Positions 51,777 through 59,826 are shown, numbered from the stretch's first letter. The stretch is 64,000 nucleotides of DNA from DASUNP01 sp963728545 (GCA_963728545.1 CAVSKO010000002.1:3596001-3660000), one strand, 5' to 3'. Translations and numbers: made by a program. Notes: a model not told the origin generated them from the letters alone.

Positions 51777-52310
51777 ATGCCTCGCTCAAAGCATCGAAAG
51801 AAACCAGCGCGCAGCAGGTCTTCCAGACAATTTGCTGGTTCTGGCCATTTCAATTTATCTATCGATGACCAAAAGATGTCGGAGGTAATTCTTGAGTTCA
51901 TTAAGCCCTATCGCAATCTCGCACCAGATGATGCAGCACTTGAAAAACTAATCGGGCTGGGAGTTGTGGCTTGGAATATTTCTCTACTGCCAAACAGCGA
52001 GCGAGAAAATGCTCTCGACCAGCTTGTGACAGATTTGTTTCGTCGCAGAACACCTCGGATAATCAAGAAGTTGAGTAACTTAATAGGCCAATGGATAGGT
52101 GTAGGACAAAGGGCCAAAGGTGAAGCGGAAAGAGCTGAGGTAAAGGAGTTCAAACAGATAGTCTTCGAGATGGTTGAGCACAAACATCGTCGCTTCGCTC
52201 GTAATCGGAGATTCATCATAAGCTACTACGTGGAAATAGAAGGGGAAGATGTGCAGATATTTGTGGCATCAACTCTGGAGGACATAGAAACCAAAGGGAA
52301 ACGAGTTTGA
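51777..52310 (+). CDS. Helical cytoplasmic protein of unknown function
   Basis: 177 residues from ATG 51777 (GTGGAGAATAGT upstream). Very basic N-terminus (MPRSKHRKKPARSRSSRQF) suggests nucleic-acid contact. The middle is helical (SEVILEFIKPYRNLAPDDAALEKLIGLGVVAWNISLLP, LVTDLFRRRTPRIIKKLSNLIGQWIGVG, EFKQIVFEMVEHKHRRFARNRRFIISYYVEIEGEDVQIFVAST). Proteins of this kind are often small cytosolic hypothetical proteins; no named family. Cassette ends GTTGGGCGGC/GCCGCCCAAC match. Confidence 0.7.
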   Translation: MPRSKHRKKPARSRSSRQFAGSGHFNLSIDDQKMSEVILEFIKPYRNLAPDDAALEKLIGLGVVAWNISLLPNSERENALDQLVTDLFRRRTPRIIKKLSNLIGQWIGVGQRAKGEAERAEVKEFKQIVFEMVEHKHRRFARNRRFIISYYVEIEGEDVQIFVASTLEDIETKGKRV

Positions 52311-52321
52311 AGCCAGCCGCC

Positions 52322-52414
52322 GCCCAACAAACGCATCCAACGGAGCGCGGCGAGCGAGTTTCTTATAATACCTTCAATACTATGCGCCGCGCCCGCTGAT
52401 GCGAGACGTTAGAC
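52322..52414 (+). repeat. attC site (forward)
   Basis: Cores GCCCAAC/GTTAGAC; stem AGCGCGGCG/CGCCGCGCC. Confidence 0.9.
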
Positions 52415-52616
52415 GCACATATGATGAAATAGAGGCAATGACTTGGCCACCAATAGCAAATATGCTCCGCTTATCCGTGCGGTCCTTCATTCCGCCGCCG
52501 CGCCAGCCGCGTTCGCCATAATGTGGGAACAGGCTATGGCAAAACCAGCCGCCCTAGGTGCGGCGCGAACGCGGGGGTGCTGCGCACGGCGCGGCTAAAA
52601 ACAGGGTGCGTCTAAC
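52408..52616 (+). repeat. Gene-less structured cassette, family F2, copy 3
   Basis: GTTAGACGCAC start and GTGCGTCTAAC end match. GCCGCGCC/GGCGCGGC outer helix, CCGCGTTCG/CGAACGCGG inner helix, side hairpin GTGC-TGC-GCAC. Near-identical to 56,784-56,992. Confidence 0.83.
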
Positions 52617-52702
52617 AAGCGCGTTGACCGAAGCGCGGTAACGAGGTGTCGTATGCATCGGCCAATCGCTCACACCGCGCTCGGTCACGCGAGTCGTTAG
52701 GC
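52610..52702 (+). repeat. attC site (forward)
   Basis: Cores GTCTAAC/GTTAGGC. Closes F2 copy 3; same sequence as the site at 32,421. Confidence 0.92.
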
Positions 52703-52720
52703 AGCTTATGGAGGTGCGAG

Positions 52721-53221
52721 ATGAAACAATCCGTATCATTATACTGTGTCGCATTATCTCTTCTTCTTTTGGCGCAAGCCCAACCCGCCGCAAATTGTGA
52801 GCCTCTGCAACAAACAGTCCCTGACGGCAGCTCAATTAATTATCAGAAGGCTCGCAGCTTCAGTGACTCACTGGCAGATGACTACATGCATAATCGTCGG
52901 AAGGAACTTTTGGCGAAAATGGATAGTTTCATGCGAAAGAGCGACCGTGAAGAAGAATTTGATTCGATTCTCAACCAGATGGAGAAGGTATTTGGCAGAG
53001 TCAACGAGATCGAGTATAAGGGTAGCGAGATAGGATACAAGGGGGGGTTGCTTGGTTATATGAAACCGCTGCGTAAATTCTGGTATGCAATAGCCACCAC
53101 GAAGGCAGCAAAGGGGAAGTATTTCTTCGTAGTGGAAGTAGTACCTGACGGGGACAAGCTAGCCAGTGCCGGCTTCAGTATTCAACAATTTGTAAAAGGA
53201 GTGCCGTCCTGGTTAAAGTAA
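52721..53221 (+). CDS. Exported protein of unknown function
   Basis: 166 residues. Signal peptide MKQSVSLYCVALSLLLLAQAQPAANC. The mature part: helical LADDYMHNRRKELLAKMDSFMRKSDREEEFDSILNQMEKVFGRVNEIEYKGSEIGYKGG then strands KFWYAIATTKAAKGKYFFVVEVVPDGDKLASAGFSIQQFVKG, an NTF2/DUF3887-like layout similar in plan to the lipoprotein at 48,421. SD GGAGGTGCGAG. Confidence 0.72.
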   Translation: MKQSVSLYCVALSLLLLAQAQPAANCEPLQQTVPDGSSINYQKARSFSDSLADDYMHNRRKELLAKMDSFMRKSDREEEFDSILNQMEKVFGRVNEIEYKGSEIGYKGGLLGYMKPLRKFWYAIATTKAAKGKYFFVVEVVPDGDKLASAGFSIQQFVKGVPSWLK

Positions 53222-53240
53222 GCTGTGCGCTCTTAACGCT

Positions 53241-53333
53241 GCCTAACAAAGGCGTGAACCGGAGCCGCGCAAACGAGTTTCATATGATACCATCAGTTCT
53301 TTGTGCGCGGCCCGGTTACGCCAGCCGTTAGGC
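53241..53333 (+). repeat. attC site (forward)
   Basis: Cores GCCTAAC/GTTAGGC; stem CCGGAGCCGCGC/GCGCGGCCCGG. Confidence 0.92.
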
Positions 53334-53355
53334 CGCTACGCGTGAGAGGAGAATT

Positions 53356-53781
53356 ATGAAAATGGAAAGAAGACTATATGCAGCTTTAATTGTTGCCTTA
53401 ATCGCATTAACGAGTTCTTGCTCGCTAGGCAAAGGCAAAGAGCTTGGCGAAAGTGCCGCCGTTCAGTTCCATAATCAATTCAATGCGGGACAGTACAAAG
53501 AGATTTATAATCAGGCAGACGAGGGCTTTCGCAAGGCTGCAAAGGAATCAGATGTCATCGCTTTACTTGAAGCAGTTCGTAGAAAGCTTGGTACTGTAAA
53601 ACAATCAAACCAGAATGGATGGAGTGTAAATTCTACACCCACAGGGACAACTGTAACTCTGCAATACAACACTGAATTCACAGAAGGCAACGCTACAGAG
53701 CAGTTCGTTTTTGTAGTGAGCGGCGATAAGGCAGTGCTTTACAAATATAATATTAATTCACCGCTATTGATTACTAAGTGA
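53356..53781 (+). CDS. Lipoprotein, DUF4019/DUF3887-like (duplicated cassette, copy 2)
   Basis: Identical protein to 48,421-48,846. The upstream leader differs at one base (GAGAGGAG for GAGAGGAA before AATT). The copies stay identical through their attC stem, so the whole cassette was duplicated recently, either by excision and reinsertion or by segmental duplication. Confidence 0.85.
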   Translation: MKMERRLYAALIVALIALTSSCSLGKGKELGESAAVQFHNQFNAGQYKEIYNQADEGFRKAAKESDVIALLEAVRRKLGTVKQSNQNGWSVNSTPTGTTVTLQYNTEFTEGNATEQFVFVVSGDKAVLYKYNINSPLLITK

Positions 53782-53822
53782 ACAGCCAGAGAATGAAGAA
53801 AGTGGCTTGATAGTTACACGCG

Positions 53823-53916
53823 GCCTAACAACGGGATCAACCGGAGCCGCGCAAGCGAGTTTCGTATGATACCAGCAGTGTTACGTGCGCGGCCCGGTTA
53901 TCCCAACCGTTATACC
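53823..53916 (+). repeat. attC site (forward)
   Basis: Cores GCCTAAC/GTTATAC. Closes the duplicate lipoprotein cassette. Confidence 0.92.
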
Positions 53917-54071
53917 TGCCTAGCGAAATGTGCTGATGGACTGGCCGCTGCGCCAAGTCGCGCTCGCACAGCAAAGGCTACGCTCAGGCGACTACTCCGG
54001 CATTCATCAAGCAGGCGAGCGCGACAGTGGCCTGCGGCCACGGCGCAGCTAACTAGCTGAACAGGTATAAC
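53909..54071 (+). repeat. Family B cassette, copy 14
   Basis: Side hairpin GTGGCC-TGC-GGCCAC; loop of the CTACGCTCAGGCGACTACTC type; ends GTTATACC/GGTATAAC (coupled variant). Confidence 0.87.
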
Positions 54072-54157
54072 AACCGCATCCAACGGAGGCCGCGAATTGA
54101 GTTTCATAACAACCAGTGAGTGCCGTTCGCGGCCCCGATAATGCGGAGCGTTATGCC
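54064..54157 (+). repeat. attC site (forward)
   Basis: Cores GTATAAC/GTTATGC. Closes B copy 14. Confidence 0.9.
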
Positions 54158-54314
54158 TCCTCAGCGAAACGTGCTGATTATCCCGACGCTGCGCGAAGTC
54201 GCGCCCGCGCCACAGATCGGTAGAAGCAAGCTAATGCGAGGGCAGAACAAGCACGGCGCGAGCGCGACGGAGGCCTGCGGCCACGGCGCAGCTGTCTGGC
54301 AGGGCAGGCATAAC
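54150..54314 (+). repeat. Family B cassette, copy 15
   Basis: Side hairpin GGCC-TGC-GGCC; inner helix GTCGCGCCCGCGCC with one G-T or mismatch. Confidence 0.86.
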
Positions 54315-54399
54315 AACCGCATGCAACGGAGGCCGCGAAGCAAGTTTCGTATGATAGAATCAGCACGGCTCGCGGCCCCGATAATGCGCAGCGTTAGAT
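54307..54399 (+). repeat. attC site (forward)
   Basis: Cores GCATAAC/GTTAGAT. Closes B copy 15. Confidence 0.9.
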
Positions 54400-54504
54400 G
54401 CCTTGCTGTGCATCTCAGCAAAGAATGTAATGGTCCTGAGATACCATTTGCTTTTTTCAGTCTCAGTCCAGTAACTTATTCATTGATGCACGGAGGAATC
54501 CTCT

Positions 54505-54714
54505 ATGTCTTTTAATGAACTCTTACCGACACTAAAGGAACTAAATCGTGCCGACAAGCTCCGCGTGATGCAGTTCTTACTCCTTGAAATTGCCAAAGAG
54601 GAGGGGGCTTTGCTCAACGCTGGCAGTAATTACCCAGTTTGGTCTCCGTATAATGCGTTTGAGGCGGCAAGTTCCTTACTCGAAGCTCTCGGAAAGGAAA
54701 ACAAGCATGCTTGA
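54505..54714 (+). CDS. Small protein upstream of retropepsin-like gene
   Basis: 69 residues: MSFNELLPTLKELNRADKLRVMQFLLLEIAKEEGALLNAGSNYPVWSPYNAFEAASSLLEAL. Helical; the N-terminus resembles small addiction-module or prevent-host-death-like helpers (LNRADKLRVMQFLL). The stop overlaps the next gene by 8 nt, so the two are translationally coupled. Possibly an antitoxin-like or chaperone partner. Confidence 0.65.
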   Translation: MSFNELLPTLKELNRADKLRVMQFLLLEIAKEEGALLNAGSNYPVWSPYNAFEAASSLLEALGKENKHA

Positions 54715-55126
54715 TGCAGAGCGATTCCCTTTTATAGCAACAGATAGCGCTTTGGGTCAAGCCAGCTTAATGCCGCACCTGCCGATCACTCTCTTTTATC
54801 AAGATCGCTCCACTAATTGCTTTGGGTTACTCGATACCGGGGCTACGGTTAACGTATTGCCCTATGACATCGGGGTTGAACTGGGAGCCGAATGGAAACA
54901 GGAGGCTGCAACGATTCGATTGAGCGGCAATCTAGCACAGTATGAAGCCTGCCCCTTGATTGTTTCTGCACAGGTTGGGAAATTTGACCCTGTCCGGCTG
55001 GCATTTGCCTGGACTCAATCAGGTGATGTTCCGGTGATACTTGGGCAGGTAAACTTCTTCATGGAATTTGATGTGTGTTTCTACCGCTCACAACAAGCTT
55101 TCGAAGTGCGTTCGAAAGCCCGATAA
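54707..55126 (+). CDS. Retropepsin-like aspartic protease domain protein
   Basis: 139 residues. The motif FGLLDTGATVNVLPYDIGVELG (residues 43-64) is the DTGA active-site loop of retroviral-type pepsins; the downstream VPVILGQVNFFMEFDVCF is the hydrophobic-hydrophobic-G strand that supports it. A single-domain protease would act as a dimer. It is coupled to the 69-residue upstream gene, a pairing widespread in bacteria with unknown substrate. Cassette ends GTTAGATGCC/GGCATCTAAC match. Confidence 0.82.
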   Translation: MLDAERFPFIATDSALGQASLMPHLPITLFYQDRSTNCFGLLDTGATVNVLPYDIGVELGAEWKQEAATIRLSGNLAQYEACPLIVSAQVGKFDPVRLAFAWTQSGDVPVILGQVNFFMEFDVCFYRSQQAFEVRSKAR

Positions 55127-55149
55127 GGGGAAAAGTCTCTCTGGTCGGC

Positions 55150-55241
55150 ATCTAACAAACGCATGCAACGGAGGCCGCGAAGCAAGCGCCGTATGATAGA
55201 ATCAGCACGGCTCGCGGCCCCGATAATGCGCAGCGTTAGAC
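55150..55241 (+). repeat. attC site (forward)
   Basis: Cores ATCTAAC/GTTAGAC. Closes the retropepsin cassette. Confidence 0.92.
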
Positions 55242-55270
55242 GCTGCAAGATAATGTAGCGGAAGTGATAT

Positions 55271-55684
55271 ATGAAACCTGAAGATTTACACTGGGCTGCA
55301 GGTATGTTTGAAGGGGAAGGAACTATAACAATAAACTATAACTCTTCAACCCATAATTACTCTTTGGTTTGTTCTCTACCCAATACTGACAATTACATCA
55401 TTACCTTCTTCAATCTTCATTGGCCAGGACACGTAAGAAAAGAAATTCAATATGGAAACCGAAAGCCTTGCGAAAAATGGATAATAACAGGTAAGAAGGC
55501 ATCATCTTTCCTCGAAACACTATATCCCTATCTAAAGACAGAAAGGGTTAGGAGTAAGGCTCTTTTAGCCCTTGATTTTCAGAGACATAAGTATGTCCGA
55601 CGCGTATCTGTGAGTGATGAGTACGATAAGGAGGAAGAAGACTATTACCAGAGAATGAAGCTGTTAAATCGTAGAGGTGCTTAA
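55271..55684 (+). CDS. LAGLIDADG-like homing endonuclease domain protein
   Basis: 137 residues. LHWAAGMFEGEGTITINYN matches the LAGLIDADG helix plus first strand (A-G-x-F-x-G-E-G variant, acidic residue present), followed by beta strands and TERVRSKALLALDFQRHKYV. A single LAGLIDADG motif implies a homodimer if active. Such proteins in cassettes are sometimes stand-alone endonuclease remnants. Ends GTTAGACGCTGC/GCAGCGTCTAAC match over 12 bases. SD weak (GGAAGTGATAT). Confidence 0.72.
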   Translation: MKPEDLHWAAGMFEGEGTITINYNSSTHNYSLVCSLPNTDNYIITFFNLHWPGHVRKEIQYGNRKPCEKWIITGKKASSFLETLYPYLKTERVRSKALLALDFQRHKYVRRVSVSDEYDKEEEDYYQRMKLLNRRGA

Positions 55685-55723
55685 ATGAAAAACCAATAGG
55701 AAGTAGCTCTGATACCTGGCAGC

Positions 55724-55816
55724 GTCTAACAAACGCGTTCAACGGAGCCGCCGAAATGGATTTCGTATGACTCCATCAGCATCGCTCGGCGGCCCGCTGA
55801 CGCGAGTCGTTATACC
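55724..55816 (+). repeat. attC site (forward)
   Basis: Cores GTCTAAC/GTTATAC; stem GAGCCGCCGA/TCGGCGGCCC. Confidence 0.9.
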
Positions 55817-55975
55817 TGCCTAGCGAAATGTGCTGATGGACTGGCCGCTGCGCAAAGTCGCGCTCGCGCCACAGAAGATCAGATGCAAGCTAATGCGAGG
55901 TACAGAGCGAATACGGCGCGAGCGCGACGGTACCCTGACGGGCAGGGCGCAGCTAGATGGTTGGGCAGGCATAAC
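55809..55975 (+). repeat. Family B cassette, copy 16
   Basis: Side hairpin ACCCTGACGGGC; outer helix 3' strand GGGCGCAGC. Confidence 0.86.
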
Positions 55976-56061
55976 AACCGCATGCAACGGAGGCCGCGAA
56001 GCAAAGTTCGCATGTTACAATGAGTGCGGCTCGCGGCCCCGATAATGCGGAGCGTTATGCC
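55968..56061 (+). repeat. attC site (forward)
   Basis: Cores GCATAAC/GTTATGC. Closes B copy 16. Confidence 0.9.
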
Positions 56062-56219
56062 TCCTCAGCGAAATGTGCTGATGGACCCGTCGCTGCGCCA
56101 AGTCGCGCTCGCGCCACAGAAGGTCAGATGCAAGCTAATGCGAGGGCAGAACAAGCACGGCGCGAGCGCGACGGAGCCCTGACAGGCACGGCGCAGCTAG
56201 ATGGTTGGGCAGGCATAAC
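56054..56219 (+). repeat. Family B cassette, copy 17
   Basis: Side hairpin GCCCTGACAGGC; loop GATGCAAGCTAATGCGAGG type. Confidence 0.87.
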
Positions 56220-56305
56220 AACCGCATGCAACGGAGGCCGCGAAACGAGTTTCGCATGTTAGAATCAGCACGGCTCGCGGCCCCGATAATGCGGAGCGTT
56301 ATACC
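56212..56305 (+). repeat. attC site (forward)
   Basis: Cores GCATAAC/GTTATAC. Closes B copy 17. Confidence 0.9.
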
Positions 56306-56462
56306 TGCCTAGCGAAATGCGTGGGTATACAGGCCGCTGCGCCGAGTCGCGCTCGCACAGAAAAGACTACGCTCAGGCGACTACTCAGGCATACATCAAG
56401 CACGCGAGCGCGACGGTGGCCTATCAGCCACGGCGTAGCTAACTAGCTGTGCAGGGTATAAC
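56298..56462 (+). repeat. Family B cassette, copy 18
   Basis: Side hairpin GTGGCCTATCAGCCAC; ends GTTATACC/GGTATAAC; inner helix GTCGCGCTCGC/GCGAGCGCGAC with a shorter top. Confidence 0.86.
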
Positions 56463-56548
56463 AACCGCATGCAACGGAGGCCGCGAAACGAGTTTCGCAT
56501 GTTAGAATCAGCACGGCTCGCGGCCCCGATAATGCGGAGCGTTATACC
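56455..56548 (+). repeat. attC site (forward)
   Basis: Cores GTATAAC/GTTATAC. Closes B copy 18; stem sequence identical to the attC at 56,212. Confidence 0.9.
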
Positions 56549-56704
56549 TGCCTAGCGAAGTGTGCTGATGGACTGGCCGCTGCGCAAAGTCGCGCTCGCA
56601 CAGCAAAGGCTACGCTCAGGCGACTACTCCGGCATATATCAAGCAGGCGAGCGCGACGGAGCCCTGACGGGCACAGCGCAGCTATCTAGCAGGGCAGGCA
56701 TAAC
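56541..56704 (+). repeat. Family B cassette, copy 19
   Basis: Side hairpin GCCCTGACGGGC; ends GTTATACC/GGCATAAC not matched, so possibly a hybrid cassette. Confidence 0.85.
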
Positions 56705-56790
56705 AACCGCATGCAATGGAGCGCGGCGAGCGAGTCTCGTATTCATTGATCAGTTCCCTGCGCCGCGCCCACTGATGCGCATCGTTAGAC
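56697..56790 (+). repeat. attC site (forward)
   Basis: Cores GCATAAC/GTTAGAC; stem AGCGCGGCG/CGCCGCGCC. Closes B copy 19. Confidence 0.9.
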
Positions 56791-56992
56791 GCACATATGA
56801 TGAAATAGAGGCAATGACTTGGCCACCAATAGCAAATATGCTCCGCTTATCCGTGCGGTCCTTCATTCCGCCGCCGCGCCAGCCGCGTTCGCCATAATGT
56901 GGGAACAGGCTATGGCAAAACCAGCCGCCCTTGGTGCGGCGCGAACGCGGGGGTGCTGCGCACGGCGCGGCTAAATACTTGGTGCGTCTAAC
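56784..56992 (+). repeat. Gene-less structured cassette, family F2, copy 4
   Basis: Differs from copy 3 at a handful of bases (CCCTTGG for CCCTAGG; tail AATACTTGG for AAAACAGGG). Confidence 0.83.
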
Positions 56993-57078
56993 AAGCGCGT
57001 TGACCGAAGCGCGGTAACGAGGTGTCGTATGCATCGGCCAATCGCTCACACCGCGCTCGGTCACGCGAGTCGTTAGGC
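56986..57078 (+). repeat. attC site (forward)
   Basis: Cores GTCTAAC/GTTAGGC. Closes F2 copy 4. Confidence 0.92.
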
Positions 57079-57956
57079 GCTCACTCGGTCGCCGCAATGT
57101 CAGAAATACTGGATACCCCTATGACCTCTACCTTGCCAACTTCACTTCGACCAGTTACATTGCGACAGACTATGAAAAAAAGCCTTGCTCATCTACCTAA
57201 GCACAAACGCGACGAACTCAAAGAAATTGTCGCCATCACCACAGAACTTGCTGATGTCGAAATGATTATCCTGTTCGGTAGCTACGCGCGTGGCAACTGG
57301 GTTGAGGACATTTACACCGAAGGCCACATCACATATGAATACAAGAGCGATTTCGACATTTTGGTGATCGTCGGAAATCCCCGGTATGCCCGCAGTATCA
57401 ACCTCTGGGACAAAGTCAAAAACGCTATTCATGGACGGAAGACTATCAAGACATGGGTTGCGCTGATCGCCCATGACATTAAGGAAGTCAACAAGGCGCT
57501 GTCGCGGGGGCAGTATTTTTTCACCGACATCAAGAAGGAAGGCGTATTGCTGTATGACTCGAAGCGGTTCGAGTTGGCACAGGCACAGAAGTTGAGTCCC
57601 GAAGAACGCAAGCAGACCGCTGAAGAGGATTTTAAGTATTGGTTCAAGAGCGCGAATGAGTTTTACGATCATTTTGAGTTTGCAGTAAAGAGACGCACCT
57701 ATAAAATAGCGGCTTTCCAACTCCATCAGGCAACAGAACGTTTTTATATGACGACATTGTTGGTCTTCACACACTACAAACCGAAAGAGCACGATATCAA
57801 GATATTGAGCAAACGAGTCAGCAATCTTGACCCGCGATTCTTGCCAGTCTTTCCCCGCACAACACCGGAAGAAAAGCGGCTGTTTGAATTGCTGCAAAAG
57901 GGGTATATCAATGCGCGCTATAATCCGAAGTACAAGATTACCAAGAAAGAGTTGGA

Positions 57957-58899
57957 AGTCTTCTCAAAACTCTAAAAGAGCCTAAAACAGTAGGTCTAAA
58001 TAGTGTTTCATAAAAAAGACTCGCATAAAAGCGCGATACGATCTTTGACTTTCTTCAAGAAATCTATCCAAGCGACGACAGTTGTTGACCCAGGCAAAAC
58101 TACGCTCGACCTTCCAGCGTTGACGACAGTAGCGTTTTTCATGTTTGTCTTTCGGTGGTCTGCCACGTGGGACACTGACATGGTTATCGCGATAGGGAGC
58201 ATTCGGAACAATCCTGCGCTGTCTGAGTTCGCGGCGCAATGGCTCACTGTCATAACCTTTGTCCAATCCTAAGCGTTTGGGTCGCCGTCGTCTTTTGCCG
58301 ATGCGAATGCCGTCTATGGTTTCAAGTATCAGGCGTTGGTCATGCCAGTTGGCTTTGCTCAATTGGAAGCTCAAAGGATGACCGTTCGCATCAACAACGA
58401 GATGGCGTTTGATGCCGCAAATACGGTGTTTTCCTGAAAAACCTACTTGCGACTTGCCCCTTTTTTAGTCTTAATCACGCTGGCATCGTGATAAGCGTTA
58501 TTCAAATTGATTTTGCCTTTGCGATAGGCTTCTTTCATCAACTCTTGGACGATCTTTTGCCAGACTCGGCGGCGCTGATAGTCAAGCAACCGCCGATGAC
58601 AAGTTTGATATGAAGCACCGATATCATGTGGCAAATACTCCCAGCTGCAGCCGGTGACGAGAACGTAAAGAATGCCGTTGATAATTTCACGGTCATCTTC
58701 TTTGGGTCTTCCAGTGCGCTTCGGTTTGGGCAACAATGGTTTGATCCGTTGCCATTGTGCATCAGTTAAATCTGAGCGATAGGGCTTGCGCTGCATCTGG
58801 TTCATGCAGGAATTTTGCCATCAACTCAGATTTTTCAATAACTGAAAGTAGCAAATTTACTGGCAATTTCGCTGCTTTTCAGAGTTTTGAGAAGGCTTC
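57957..58899 (-). mobile_element. IS5-family element, type b (two-frame transposase)
   Basis: 943 bp, ends similar to CTTCTCAAAACTCT(A/G)AAA, flanked by TTGGA (57952-57956, 58900-58904). Exact ends are supported by the restored host frame. Confidence 0.82.
57982..58805 (-). CDS. IS5-family (IS427-like) transposase with -1 frameshift
   Basis: Frame A (58805-58443): RSDLTDAQWQRIKPLLPKPKRTGRPKEDDREIINGILYVLVTGCSWEYLPHDIG (DUF4096-type N-domain), ending ...DASVIKTKKGASRK. Frame B (to 57982): KHRICGIKRHLVVDANGHPL, LGLDKGYDSEPLRRELRQR, RQRWKVERSFAWVNNCRRLDRF (DDE). Joining at A AAA AAG gives ...KTKKRGKSQVGFSGKH, the expected continuous protein, so programmed -1 frameshifting. Confidence 0.9.
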
Positions 58900-59006
58900 T
58901 TGGAGTATTTGGCCGAGCGAGTGAAGAAATTGCAGAAACTGACGAAAGCGATATGCAAGGAAAGGATCGAGAGCTATGCATAAAGGTGTATTGCAGGATA
59001 GGCCGC

Positions 59007-59099
59007 GCCTAACAAGCGCATGCAGCGGAGGCCGCGAAGCGAGTTTCGTATTAAATCATCAGCGCCGTTCGCGGCCCCGCTGATGCACATCGTTATACC
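59007..59099 (+). repeat. attC site (forward)
   Basis: Cores GCCTAAC/GTTATAC. Closes the NTase-HEPN cassette. Confidence 0.92.
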
Positions 59100-59257
59100 T
59101 GCCTAGCGAAACGTGGTGATTATCCCGACGCTGCGCGAAGTCGCGCCCGCGCCACAGATCGGCAGAAGCAAGCTAATGCGAGGGCAGAACAAGCACGGCG
59201 CGAGCGCGACAGAGCCCTGACAGGCACGGCGCAGCTAGATGGTTGGGCAGGCATAAC
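59092..59257 (+). repeat. Family B cassette, copy 20
   Basis: Side hairpin GCCCTGACAGGC; inner helix GTCGCGCCCGCGCC variant. Confidence 0.86.
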
Positions 59258-59343
59258 AACCGCATGCAACGGAGGCCGCGAAGCGAGTCTCGCATCAATC
59301 CATCAGTACCACTCGCGGCCCCGATAATGCGCAGCGTTATGCC
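59250..59343 (+). repeat. attC site (forward)
   Basis: Cores GCATAAC/GTTATGC. Closes B copy 20. Confidence 0.9.
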
Positions 59344-59501
59344 GCCACAGCGAAGTGTGTTGATCGTCCCGACGCTGCGCCGAGTCGCGCTCGCGCCACA
59401 GATAGCCAGATGCAGACAAGGACAGACGTGATGCAAACACGGCGCGAGCGCGACAGTGCCCTTTCGGGCACGGCGCAGCTAGATGGCAGGGCAGGCATAA
59501 C
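59336..59501 (+). repeat. Family B cassette, copy 21
   Basis: Side hairpin GTGCCCTTTCGGGCAC; loop with an unusual GACAAGGACAGACG. Confidence 0.87.
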
Positions 59502-59587
59502 AACCGCATCCAACGGAGGCCGCGAAGCGCAGTTCGTATGGTTCGACGAGTGCGGCTCGCGGCCCCGATAATGCGCAGTGTTATACC
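59494..59587 (+). repeat. attC site (forward)
   Basis: Cores GCATAAC/GTTATAC. Closes B copy 21. Confidence 0.9.
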
Positions 59588-59742
59588 TGCTTAGCGAAGA
59601 GTGTGGGTATACAGGCCGCTGCGCAAAGTCGCGCTCGCACAGCAAAGACTACGCTCAGACGACTACTCCGGCATACATCAAGTACGCGAGCGCGACAGTG
59701 GCCTGCGGCCACGGCGCAGCTAACTAGCTGAACAGGTATAAC
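59580..59742 (+). repeat. Family B cassette, copy 22
   Basis: Side hairpin GTGGCC-TGC-GGCCAC; ends GTTATACC/GGTATAAC matched. Confidence 0.87.
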
Positions 59743-59826
59743 AACCGCATGCAACGGAGGCCGCGAAACGATTATCGCATCAATGGCGAGTGCGGCTCGC
59801 GGCCCCGATAATGCGGAGCGTTAGGC
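59735..59826 (+). repeat. attC site (forward)
   Basis: Cores GTATAAC/GTTAGGC. Closes B copy 22. Confidence 0.9.

Larger units (their letters stand above)
57097..58983 (+). pseudogene. Nucleotidyltransferase-HEPN fusion protein, 3' end cut by IS5
   Basis: Pieces 57097-57956 and 58905-58983 rejoin, with one copy of TTGGA, into a 312-residue frame ending KKELEYLAERVKKLQKLTKAICKERIESYA. N-terminal nucleotidyltransferase: MIILFGSYARGNW ... YKSDFDILVIVGNP (GS and DxD separated by an insertion). C-terminal HEPN helices: YWFKSANEFYDHFEFAVKRRTYKIAAFQLHQATERFYMTTLLVFTHYKPKEHDI. In effect a one-chain version of the MntA-HepT pair at 2,356-2,995. With the IS in place the frame stops after ...EVFSKL, losing about 25 residues. 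Start could also be at 57121. Confidence 0.85.
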
